Of a stretch of DNA of 64,000 bases, positions 1 through 10,187 are shown piece after piece (position 1 is the first letter of the stretch; each line of letters starts with the position of its first letter). Source of the stretch: Myoxocephalus aenaeus (lineage: Eukaryota > Chordata > Actinopteri > Perciformes > Cottidae). The notes beneath the pieces are model-generated. The model was not told the origin of the DNA, searched no databases, and saw nothing but the letters and a program-made list of their open reading frames with translations. A program made the translations under genes and the position numbers. Location of the stretch: assembly GCA_038501785.1 (NCBI GenBank), contig JBAMJR010000087.1:738501-802500 (forward strand). Direction: 5' to 3'.

Positions 1-1420
1 GTTACATGTTGTTATATGTGTCCATGATACATGTTGTTATATGTGTCCATGATACAGGTTGTTATATGTGTCCATGATACATGTTGTTATATGTGTCCAT
101 GTTACATGTTGTTATATGTGTCCATGATACATGTTGTTATATGTGTCCATGATACATGTTGTTATATGTGTCCATGTTACATGTTGTTATATGTGTCCAT
201 GTTACATGTTGTTATATGTGTCCATGATACAGGTTGTTATATGTGTCCATGTTACATGTTGTTATATGTGTCCATGATACAGGTTGTTATATGTGTCCAT
301 GTTACAGGTTGTTATATGTGTCCATGTTACATGTTGTTATATGTGTCCATGTTACATGTTGTTATATGTGTCCATGATACATGTTGTTATATGTGTCCAT
401 GATACAGGTTGTTATATGTGTCCATGATACAGGTTGTTATATGTGTCCATGATACATGTTGTTATATGTGTCCATGTTACATGTTGTTATATGTGTCCAT
501 GATACATGTTGTTATATGTGTCCATGATACATGTTGTTATATGTGTCCATGTTACATGTTGTTATATGTGTCCATGTTACATGTTGTTATATGTGTCCAT
601 GATACATGTTGTTATATGTGTCCATGTTACATGTTGTTATATGTGTCCATGTTACATGTTGTTATATGTGTCCATGATACATGTTGTTATATGTGTCCAT
701 GATACATGTTGTTATATGTGTCCATGTTACATGTTGTTATATGTGTCCATGATACAGGTTGTTATATGTGTCCATGTTACATGTTGTTATATGTGTCCAT
801 GTTACATGTTGTTATATGTGTCCATGTTACATGTTGTTATATGTGTCCATGATACATGTTGTTATATGTGTCCATGTTACAGGTTGTTATATGTGTCCAT
901 GATACAGGTTGTTATATGTGTCCATGTTACATGTTGTTATATGTGTCCATGATACAGGTTGTTATATGTGTCCATGTTACAGGTTGTTATATGTGTCCAT
1001 GTTACATGTTGTTATATGTGTCCATGTTACATGTTGTTATATGTGTCCATGATACATGTTGTTATATGTGTCCATGATACAGGTTGTTATATGTGTCCAT
1101 GATACAGGTTGTTATATGTGTCCATGATACATGTTGTTATATGTGTCCATGTTACATGTTGTTATATGTGTCCATGATACATGTTGTTATATGTGTCCAT
1201 GATACATGTTGTTATATGTGTCCATGATACATGTTGTTATATGTGTCCATGATACAGGTTGTTATATGTGTCCATGATACATGTTGTTATATGTGTCCAT
1301 GATACATGTTGTTATATGTGTCCATGATACATGTTGTTATATGTGTCCATGATACATGTTGTTATATGTGTCCATGATACAGGTTGTTATGTGTCCATGA
1401 TACATGTTGTTATATGTGTC
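1..1420. repeat. 25-bp minisatellite, about 56 copies
   Basis: The unit gttatatgtgtccatgatac plus atgtt repeats every 25 bases from the window edge to about 1420. Only two positions vary: g(a/t)tac and a(t/g)gtt, giving four unit types. The last units carry a 2-bp deletion near 1390. The period is not a multiple of three, so long open frames appear in all forward frames with a 25-residue protein period; they stop where the gatac variant creates TGA in that frame. I read these as array artefacts, not genes. The array continues beyond the left edge. Confidence 0.97.
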
Positions 1421-2035
1421 TGTGAGGATTTGTGCCTAACCCTGTGTTTTCTGTGAGTTCTGCCCACAGCTGCGCCTCTTTCCCTGAGCAGCTGTTTCAC
1501 AGCTGATTCTCGTTTGCCGTGATTACCTCCTGCTGATAAATACTCCGGTCTTCCTCACCTCTGGTGTCAGTCCGTCCGTTTGCCAACCTGGCATCTCCGC
1601 CCGTGAGTAGTCCTTAGTCTCCTGTGAATTGTTCCCTGTTTGTTATCCTGTGAGTTTTTACCTTCCTGCCAGTGTCGCGCCTCGGGTTTCACCTGCAAGA
1701 AGAGAGCCTCCCCCTCGGTCCACGGAGATCAGCTGTGAGCCCCACTTTCCGGCTTGGAGAGGAGTTCGCGGATGTTTTACAGCCTCTTTCCGGCTCGTAT
1801 CGGTAAGGAGTTCGCGGACTCTTCACGGCCACCTTCCGGCCCGGAGCGGAGCGCGGGCGCGCGCTTCCATTTAACAGACAGTTTGCTTCCGTGCTCGCCA
1901 GCTGCTGCTAGGCGCGCGGGTACGTGCCTCTAAATTGACATTCCACCAGTTTGCTGTCTGTACTGTCTGCACCCGGATCTTGTTTGTTTTTTCCTATTCT
2001 TATCCGTGCAATAAAACCCTGGTCTAAGTAATTTT
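1421..2035 (+). other. LTR-like or promoter-like GC-rich block
   Basis: Directly after the minisatellite lies a pyrimidine-rich block starting tgtgaggatt, with a TATA-like gataaatac near 1536 and an aataaaa signal near 2009. The layout (TG start, TATA box, GC-rich leader, polyadenylation signal within about 600 bases) resembles a fish retrotransposon LTR. No second LTR, no CA terminus and no target duplication were found, so solo LTR is only a suggestion. Confidence 0.35.
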
Positions 2036-2180
2036 TTATATATTATGCGTTTCATGATTGGCTTTTCATACTTTATAAACTATGGATTCCCCATTTTATA
2101 AATTAAGTAATATATATGTACTTATAGATAATGACTTAATAAGATAATTTAGAAAGTGTTTCTAAAATGATTAAAACAAC

Positions 2181-2438
2181 ATCCATTATCAGCCGCTTAT
2201 CCGGGGTCGGGTGGCAGCAGGCCCAGCAGGCTGACCCAGGCTTCCCTCTCACCCGCAACATGTTCCAGCTCATTCTGGGAGATATAATCCCTCCAGCGTG
2301 TCCTGGGTCTTCCCCCAGAGTCTCCTACCAGTTGGAAAACCTCTAATGGGAGGCGTCCAGGAGGCATCCTGATTAGATGCCCGACCCACCTCAGCTGACT
2401 CCTTTTAGACACAAAGGAGCAGCGACTCCACTCCAAGC
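2181..2438 (-). mobile_element. Rex3/RTE-like LINE 3' fragment
   Basis: Read on the minus strand this encodes the carboxyl end of a fish non-LTR retrotransposon protein, with QLRWVGHLIRMPPGRLPLEV and GRPRTRWRDYIS, then a 3' end at ggataagcggctgataatgg. The same end occurs in the longer copy at 49169-50096. It is severely 5'-truncated and carries small internal deletions against that copy. No target duplication was recognised. Confidence 0.75.
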
Positions 2439-3300
2439 ACTAATGGATAGGGACTGTTAACATGTGCTTTATACACATGTTTTAATACTGAAATTCATGA
2501 TTAATTCAGGTGGTTACTAGTCGTTAAGTATTGGTTCTGTGACCTCATCTAAAGGGAGGACTATCTTTGCTTTACAAAGCATTAATAAATGACAATGAAA
2601 GGCCAGCAGTGCCTCAAAACTAACAAAAGTCTCAGTTATCTTCTCAACAGAAAAGGAAAATAGACACAACACAAAGTGATAAAGAACATATCAATATTTA
2701 TAGCAAAATACAATAATGTTAATGTAATAATAATAATCAAGCTTATTAATCAAGAATATAACATTTATAACTGTTTATGAATTGCATACTAATGAGTGTT
2801 AATGTTGGAACAATGCTTTATAAATGATGAATTAAGTGTTTACTCATACTTAACTGATGCTAAATAGCGTGTAGTTATTATAAAGTGTTACCGAGTATTG
2901 AAAGGTGAAACGGTTATCTACATGATCTGTGTTTGTCTTCTTGATCGTTTGAATGGTGTCACTTTAAATGTTGCCGCCGCAAGAAGCTGGAAACGACACA
3001 TATTCACCAAAAGTCTCACTAAATGGAGCTTAAGCGGTAGTTCTGGAAGGAAGACTCTCTTTACACGACCGGTCATTCATAAATATCTGCCTCTAATTCT
3101 CCCCGTGATTACTCTCAACTGATTGGAGGGCGTCACCTTTAAATGAACCAATCAGATGCTGCACCGTGTCCTGAAGCCTGTTTCAGGATAGAGTCCAGCC
3201 CCAAAGACTTTCCACTATTCAAATGTTATGCATAGGAAACAAATGTATTGTTGAATTCAAAACAAGTCTCTCCTGATTGAACTACAATTAATGACCTGAA
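2439..3300. other. AT-rich spacer, no gene seen
   Basis: AT-rich sequence between the Rex3 fragment and the orphan ZNF first exon. Short open frames lack recognisable domains. Nothing else identified. Confidence 0.5.
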
Positions 3301-3372
3301 AACGGACTCAGATGAGACTTAAACCCGTAAAACGAGCCTGAAGACCGGGAACAAGAAGTAAAAAGCACAAAC

Positions 3373-3517
3373 CTGATCTGTGTAGCTCATGTTCTCTTAG
3401 ACGAGAAACTGTCTCCTCATAATCTTCTATTAATCTGTCCAACTCCCCAAAAGACTCTTCAACGACCGTGTGGACTTCCTGCTTCACCAACAGTCTCAAC
3501 ATTTCTGCTTCAGACAT
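3373..3517 (-). CDS. Orphan ZNF first exon (left member of head-to-head pair)
   Basis: Minus-strand ATG at 3517 opens MSEAEMLRLLVKQEVHTVVE and continues as a 48-residue acidic, leucine-patterned, probably coiled-coil leader ending HELHRS. It then meets a splice donor, cag|gtttgtgc, in phase 1. It is nearly identical to the first exons at 27681-27825 and 59971-60115. Fish ZNF genes of this type join such a leader to a finger exon beginning DVQQLL. Transcription would run toward the left edge, but no finger exon lies between 1 and 3300. The partner exon is therefore outside the window or lost. A few changes (HTVV, LDRL) separate it from the other two copies. Confidence 0.65.
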
Positions 3518-4670
3518 GGAGAAAACTCAGGAGGCCAGAATGCATTTCACACCAGCAAACAGGGAACAATGGCTGATGAGAAAACTCATAACTGAAAGTT
3601 AATTTTCTATGAATACTACTGTTGTTGAGTCACAACATGTAATTTTAGGATGTTTTCATGCGAGAAGTTAGTTGTTTAAGCATCAAATCTGTGGTCGGTT
3701 AGTCAAGAATCAGCCGACTTAAAAAGATTCGCCGACCGGTGAGTCCCGCCGGCACCGGGCCGCCAGCGCTCTGCTGCCCGCCGAGAGCAGCCTGATCTCG
3801 GAAGGACTTTTTGAAATGATCCGCTGGCTCCGATGTCTCCGTAGCGGTTAAACATGATATAAATCGGTTTTGAGGATCTAACGAGCAAACTTTATTAGTT
3901 TATTATTTATTCACAGTAACGTTACATCAGTTTGACGGAGGGAAAGGTTACGATTTATAACTTAATGTTTTAATTAAACTCTTACTTTGAACTACAGTGG
4001 TGTCTTTTGACCGAATTGTTTGCCATTATATGTGTATCTATATAAATATATAAGTATATATAGATATATAATACAAGACAATATATACATACAATTATAT
4101 GTGTATCTGTATTTCAGTATCTGTTATTTTGAGTGTGTATGTGTGGGTTTACCGTGTATTGATGTTCACGTTAAAGATGCTATTCCGTTATATTAGAGCC
4201 TAAGTAGGTAACCAATGAAAATGTGCAAAAGACTTGAAGTTCCAAAGAGGGATTGATAAATATTTTTGGGTTTGTTAATATTGCGTAGTATCTCTATTGA
4301 TATTGTCTTTAATAAGGGATCTGCATCTCATTTTGTTTGTTGCATACGCCTAATAAATACCAAACTGTGTTTCAAGGCAGTTAATGTATCTTGGTGTGTC
4401 AAAGTTAAACTGTTTAAGAAAGGGTAAAATACAATTACAACACAAGATAAAGGACTAAATAAGAGGCACAAACCTTTTATTTGACTACCTAGATTCTATT
4501 GGAGGCACCGCCAGTTAATTCAGTTTTTAGAATAAGAGAGCAACAGTTGTAGGAACCATTATATTCATTTATAAAAACAGGTCATAGCGCCATCACTTTT
4601 AAAACTGTACCCAGGACCCATAGTACTACTACACCGAGCGCGGTCACGTGGTCAACAATAAGAGAAAGAG
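3518..4670. other. Upstream spacer between divergent exons
   Basis: Contains a GC-rich patch (3720-3850) without a recognised domain, then AT-rich sequence. Near 4646-4660 is cacgtggtcaacaataagag, the same motif region found upstream of the other minus-strand first exons, here keeping the E-box but not the full CRE. Confidence 0.5.
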
Positions 4671-4673
4671 CTG

Positions 4674-5884
4674 GGCCCTATTTTTCGTACCTGGCTTACT
4701 GAGTTAGCGGGCTAATTGTCAGGATAAGATGACGTAGGTCAGGCTTATTCAGTTTCTCGAAGCAAGCTTAGATAAATCACCATAGCAACACAGCCAAAAA
4801 TGTAAACCTGGTCCCGGGCAGGTTTACTGAAATTCACTGGATAAGCTGGCCACTCCCACCGGACAAAAAAGGCAGCTCACTTCCTCATTGATGAAGGAGC
4901 GATATAGTTATATTAGTTTTATTGGGAGAGAGTTCTTTGAGATCGCCAAGATCCGTCCTCACATCCTCATGACTTCCTGTACGCGGCGCTATAGATTCTG
5001 CCGTCAAGGAATCATTTATTTACGAGAGCTTCTGGAGCCGCGGACACTGATCACCACAGGAGCAGCCGATCGCCCGTCTCACAGACAGAGACTCTCACCC
5101 GCTGCATGCCGCGCTGTTCTTAAGTTTATTTAGCTCTTAAGAAACTTATGGATGTGACTCATGATAAGAATACAGAGAATCACACACAATTTCTTTTCAC
5201 TGCTTCAATTGATTGAATTTCTGATTATGAATAATACATATATACTGATCCGCCCATACACATATTCAAACTCCTAGTTATATAGAAATATACACATACA
5301 TGTATATACATATAGTACATGATTCATACGCGCATACAGTACATATATCCTCATAAGTATATATTTATTCGTAAATATAATCTGATTGATCTGGGTGATG
5401 AAGCACTTAAAATTTGCGGATACATTTTCCCAACACTGACACATTTAACTTGTCTGATATATTTGCGGCGCTTATGTCTCAGCGGGGGCGGAGTTAAGCT
5501 GCGTTCACGGCAACAATGTTACAAAAACGTTGGAATATTCACAACGCGTTTGCTGTGAATGATTAAGGTATTGACTTCCTCATATGTCTTCATGATCATC
5601 TCCTGCTTCTCATCGGAGAAATAAAAAGAGGTTCCTCTGAGTTTATTTGCTATTGTACTGTTAGAACATTGTGGTGTCAGTGCTCGATTATTATTCCTTC
5701 TGAAGAGGAGCGGGCACGCGCATTTATCCAGAGGATTGACGTCTGGCTAGAATTAACGAGACCGTTTCAGCGCGGATCAGCCGTGAAGAAACCCAGATAG
5801 CCTGATGTCAATCATCTCGCTAATTTAAGATGGAGATTAGGACATTTGCCTGACTTTGTTTAGCCAGGTACGAAAAATAGGGCC
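4674..5884. mobile_element. PIF/Harbinger-like DNA transposon, internally deleted
   Basis: Perfect 23-bp terminal inverted repeats begin ggccctatttttcgtacctg at 4674 and end as their reverse complement at 5884. Both ends are flanked by ctg (4671-4673 and 5885-5887), a 3-bp target duplication. The related ancestral site is recognisable upstream of ZNF-D near 60460 (inverted), as agctgctgtcc without insert. The interior holds a transposase remnant and no complete nuclease. Confidence 0.8.
4888..5133 (+). pseudogene. Harbinger transposase N-terminal remnant
   Basis: An 81-residue frame contains SYISFIGREFFEIAKIRPHI and YRFCRQGIIYLRELLEP. This is the arginine-rich YRF-R-I-YL-LEP pattern that precedes the DDE nuclease in HARBI1/PIF transposases. 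The frame stops before any catalytic Asp or Glu, so only the front of the protein survives in this short element. Confidence 0.6.
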
Positions 5885-6641
5885 CTGCTGTCCATCAAAC
5901 ATGAAGAGTTACTGTCTGCTGACCCCTGGTGGTGAAAACAGGTCAGTGCACCAGAGTGTAAAAACTCAGTAGTTGGTGCTTCTCCATCAGTACGTACAGC
6001 CTGGATTATGGCCTCCACCTCCTCCCAGAGAGGATAACCGACATATTATACATGTTGAATAGTTTGGGAACTGTAATAATAAACTGAATTTGTATCACAC
6101 TTTTCAAATCAGAATTAAATCTAAATAAATAATATATTTACTTGTTTTTGTCTGCTTCAATAACAAAACAAAATGTTTGAATAAATAAATAAATAAATAA
6201 ATATCCTCTGATTTCGTGTGTTTTCATGTTCCATCTTTAATCCTTAATGTTTCTGAGTGCCGTCCTCTTTGTTTATCTTTTTTACCACGCATTTACTGGT
6301 TAACCCGTGTTTACCTGCACAGTGCAATGAATTGTGGGTAATTGGAAGCCTCGGCAAGGAAAAAGTGCAGTTAGATATAACAGATATTCTGCAAAAGAAC
6401 TCAAGTAAGTGCTATCAAGTACTATTTCTGTATCTTAGAAAAACAATATTATTAATATTAATAATATTATTGAGAAAATATGAGTCATTGGGTTGTTTTT
6501 TGTTTGTTTGAATTTATATGTATAATAATATTATTATGCATTTTGTTATAATGCAAGTACTAGAGATCCTGATTCACACTCCATACCAGTTGGTGGCGGT
6601 AATGCACCAAACAGTTGTTTGCTCACCGACAATAAACCTCA

Positions 6642-6672
<31 letters not shown>

Positions 6673-6955
6673 AGCAGAAGCAGCTTCTCTCCTCCAGCTC
6701 TGTGTCTACCAGGTGAAGCAGCTGCAGCCGGATGGAGAGCTCAGTGGAGCCATAGAGAGACACGCGGACCCGCTGTGAGCTTTAAAGGAATTGTCCGGTA
6801 AAGTCCTGAGAAGCTAGCGAGTGTTAGCCACCTAGCATGTAGCTCGGTCATGTAGCGATAGCAGCGATCAACACAGGAACAGAGACTTGGGCTGCACCTG
6901 GATTACTCGACACAAGCTTCAAGCCTCGACACGAAAGGACACATCACGAGCTGTT
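5885..6955. other. Duplicated upstream block of plus-strand ZNF exon
   Basis: 5893-6560 matches 28972-29641 almost base for base, and 6558-6955 matches 31374-31800. This marks a segmental duplication carrying the plus-strand first exon. It includes an aaat microsatellite near 6176 and a gaa/aag tract at about 6642-6675. The string tactagag at 6558-6565 is the unoccupied counterpart of the hAT insertion at 29650-31373. Confidence 0.75.
6642..6675 (+). repeat. (AAG)n microsatellite
   Basis: Trinucleotide agaag repeat following the conserved phrase ggtggcggtaatgcacc. The equivalent tract in the second copy (31458-31525) is longer and interrupted. The Glu- or Arg-rich frames across it are low-complexity artefacts. 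Confidence 0.85.
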
Positions 6956-7005
6956 TGACAGATTAACAGCAGATCACGAGGAGGACGTTTCTCGTTTCAG
7001 AGAAA

Positions 7006-7063
7006 ATGAGCGACGAGCCAAACTACTGGAGGCTGAACCCTCGAGTTCAGCTCCACAGATCAG
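7006..7063 (+). CDS. ZNF-A candidate first exon (frameshifted leader)
   Basis: ATG at 7006 opens the 19-codon MSDEPNYWRLNPRVQLHRS and meets the donor cag|gtttgtgc at 7064 in phase 1, matching the acceptor of the finger exon at 10188. In another frame the bases just upstream (6950-7045) encode ELFDRLTADHEEDVSRFREN, similar to the ESFGEL-EDYEETVSRLRE leader of the minus-strand first exons. The older coiled leader is thus present but out of frame with the HRS end and lacks an upstream ATG. The short reading is the simplest intact start. Translation may instead begin elsewhere, so the amino end of ZNF-A is uncertain. Confidence 0.5.
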
Positions 7064-7449
7064 GTTTGTGCTTTTTACTTCTTGTTCCCGGTGTTCCAGA
7101 TTAACTGTTTTTAGTTTACTCTTCTTACTGGAGAAGAGAAACGTGTTTCCACCCTGCGGTCAACTTTCAGTGCTCCTCTATACTGACAATCACGGTAAAC
7201 ACAGTCAACCCACATCGGGAGCGAGCGAGGGGTTTTACCAAGTTAGCGGAAAGATCCACGTGACACAACATCCGGTTTTCAAAATAAGATCGTATACTTG
7301 TATGATGGAAATTAGATTAAATTAATTAGATTTACATTAAGTATAAAACATGTGATCTTCAACTAGTGCGTTAAATAGAACATACAACTCAATTGTGCAT
7401 GAAGTGTATTTATTATTTGATTTGAGGATTAATGGAAAGATAATTAATT

Positions 7450-8560
7450 TAATTAAAACTTACTGACTGACTGCTATGTATGTGTTCAGGACATTTCTGA
7501 CCACATCCAAACAAAAAAAAAATATCTTCACGTTCCCAATTCAGATATAAGTAGTAAAGTAAAAACTGAACAGATGTTTTACTTTTCAAATAGATCATTT
7601 CTAGCAGTTTTAGGTGGTATAAAGATAATTTTCTCAATAATTCCAATCAATGACTAATTCACAGGTGTTCAGGACGTATTTGACTCCACCTATAATAAAA
7701 TTCAAACATTTTTACTATGCCAAGTAAGAGTTTATAACAAAATAAAGTCCTACTTTTGTATGTTCAAAAAGCTTATTTTGGCATATTTGAGGCACTGTAA
7801 ACATCCTTTTCTGAATAATTCCAGGCAATGACTGATGCATACGTGTTCAGGAAGTCTCTGACTGAGAATCAGTGGCGGGCCGTGGATTTGGGTCTGTTTA
7901 GTTTAACAGCTGATCGTGACTTTTTTTTCCCGACCCACGAAGCCACTTCATCCACCAGCGCAATGACTGATGCATACGTGTTCAGGACGTCTCTGACTCC
8001 ACCCATACTAACAATCAAACAATTGTACTGTACAAATTAAGACATTTTTCTAAATTAAAAGTCTAACATAAGTACAGTCAAAAAAGCAAATTTTACAATA
8101 TTTGAGGTGCTGTAAACATACCTTTCTCAATAATTCCACCCAATGACTGGATATATGTACTGCATATATGTTGAAGACATCTCTGTCTACACGTATACAG
8201 GAAATTAAACAATTTTATTGTACCAATTAAGAGATTTTTCAAACTAAAAGTCCTACATTTGAACATTCAAAAAGCTTATTTTTCATTATTTGAGGTCATG
8301 TAAACATACTTATCTCAGAAGTTGTGTATCTCAGATCCATATGTCTTCAGGACGTCTCTGACCTCACCTATCCTGAAAATCAAACAATTTTACTGTACCA
8401 ATTAGGAGATTTACAAAATAAAAGTCCTACTTTTGTATGTCCAAAAAGCTAATTTCTGACATTTGTAAGGTGGTATGAAGATATTTTTCTCAATAATTCG
8501 AAGCAATGAGTGATGCACATTTGTTTAGGATGTCTCTGATTCCACCCAAAATCTATGGAA
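7450..8560. repeat. Degenerate tandem array, unit roughly 170 bp
   Basis: Phrases recur in order: ctcaataattcca, caatgactgatgcatacgtg, ttcaggacgtctctgactcc, aaagtcctacttttgtatg and ttgaggtgctgtaaacatac. Starts lie near 7610, 7810, 7960, 8130, 8310 and 8490. Copies are strongly diverged, so the array is old. The second locus copy holds a matching array from about 32290, interrupted by a hAT element. Confidence 0.6.
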
Positions 8561-9075
8561 AGAGCTAAAGCGCAGAGTTCCCACACAAGTTTCAAGATTT
8601 GAAGACTGTTTGTGTGGAAGAATGGGCCAAAATCACACCTGAGCAATGCATGAGACTAGTTTCTCATACAGGAGGCGTCCTTGAAACAACAAAGGCTTTT
8701 GTACCAAGTATTAAATACATTTCAGTCAACGTGTTATTTACAGGTACCACCTAGTAGGCAGATGATACGACCCTGCAGACAGGACACACAAATTAGAACA
8801 CGCACTTTTACGGCTGGTCACTGCTCCTCGCTTCACGGAATCACATTTATTTAGCCTACTCAAAAACATGTGTTATACTTTTTCACACAGGGCCATGTAG
8901 GTTTGGATTTTTTTTTCTTTCTTAATAATAAAAACCTTCATTTAAAAACTGCATTTTGTGTTTACTTGTGTTATCTTTGTCTAATATTTAAATTTGTTTG
9001 ATGATCTGAAACATTTAAGTTTGCAAAAAGATAAGAAATCAGGAAGGGGGCATGTACTTTTTGTATACAACTGTA
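8530..9075 (+). mobile_element. Tc1-like transposon 3' fragment
   Basis: Plus-strand frames read NLWKELKRRVP and EWAKITPEQCMRLVS, the carboxyl end of a Tc1-type transposase, with a frameshift between them. The downstream end caggaagggggcatgtactt ... caactgta next to TA resembles a Tc1 terminal repeat. The catalytic core is absent. A shorter paralogous piece lies at 35515-35735. Confidence 0.65.
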
Positions 9076-9735
9076 TATATTTATGTAGAAATGTGCGTGT
9101 ATTGGCATTGTATGCTATCGTTTGTTCTTTTTATGTCCGTCTGTGAAACACTTTGGCTCTACAACACATTTTAAAGTGAATAGCAATCAGCTCTCTGATC
9201 TGGTGACAGCCAAGCGTTTCCCATCATGCATTGGGTCATACAGTCGGTGGAGAGTGAAAATTATGATTTGATTTCTCACTTCAAAAATTCTCAGAAGGGA
9301 ATTTAATGATGAAATAACATGCAAATGTTCTTTAAAAGCGTATAATATATTCCATAGCTTAAATACTTATTATAATACGGGTAGATGAAATCAAGCATTC
9401 TGATTGGTTGAGAGTGAGTCACAGGATGTACTTTATTGAGCCATAATGTACCGTACACCTGTTTACATTTACCTGAGCGTTGCATATCAGTGCGCACTCA
9501 AAATAACAGGTCGATTTTGCACGGCCGTTAGTTGTCATTTCAAGCTTGACAGTTGCCAAAGATCTTTCATGTAAACTTTGATATTTGTCTGCATAGCAAA
9601 AGCCACACATACGGGGGCTATTTTCTGTAGGCTACTGAAATGCGATACACAACGTTTGGTGGCTACAACTATTTTGTGCTGAAAGGCAGCTTACTATTTA
9701 CTATTTATAATGTCGCAGGCAACCGTATTATAAAA

Positions 9736-9891
9736 GCAATACGGTATGAGAGGCAGTACTGTATCAACAATAATGTGCTGTTCAAGGGATTTATTCAAGG
9801 GTTTGCTGGCCCTCCTCTACGCGTCGGGCCTAACAACACCCTTGAATAGTACATTATTGATGATACAGTACTGCCTCTCATACCTTATTGC
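9736..9891. repeat. Large inverted repeat (53-bp arms, 50-bp spacer)
   Basis: The arm at 9736-9788 is the reverse complement of 9839-9891 with about four mismatches. Each arm starts or ends at gcaata/tattgc and reaches ttcaaggg at the spacer side. Only the right arm and part of the spacer are present in the ZNF-C intron from 42946 onward. Confidence 0.85.
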
Positions 9892-10187
9892 TTAAATATC
9901 ATCAGTATCAATCTAAATATTAGTATTGTTGTATGAAGTTTGTGTGACATCCGCCTACCTCGTATAAATATATATTTTACATTAAACATTAGATATTTAA
10001 TCCAGCGCCCTTTGCACTCCGCACTACTGTCCTGCTGTTTACAAATGTTATTGTTTTGTATTCTGTATTTCTTTGTTTGTACATGAAGAGCAACAAATAT
10101 ACATTTAGTCAAATTCCTTGAATGTCTCCACTAATGACAGCTGATATCAGTCTGAAGTCACCGTTGTCCATAATGTGCTCCCTGCAG

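Larger units (their letters stand above)
7064..10187 (+). other. ZNF-A intron 1
   Basis: The sequence between donor 7064 and acceptor 10187 holds the degenerate about 170-bp repeat array, a Tc1 3' fragment and a large inverted repeat. The final about 250 bases (ttgctct/agagcaacaaat, gaggtaggcggatgtcac) are shared with the introns of all four ZNF genes. Confidence 0.55.

Noticed and set aside
31..1077. Long Cys/Met/Tyr-rich open frames at the left end
   Set aside because: They are translations of a 25-bp minisatellite, open in several frames at once.
6518..6801. Glu/Arg-rich frames near the plus-strand first exon
   Set aside because: Driven by the aag repeat; frame content changes with repeat length in the duplicate at 31361-31621.
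10173..10187. Start of ZNF-A at the in-frame GTG or ATG just before the finger exon
   Set aside because: The ATG there is out of frame and the GTG is not a usual vertebrate start; ctccctgcag| is a good acceptor in the correct phase.
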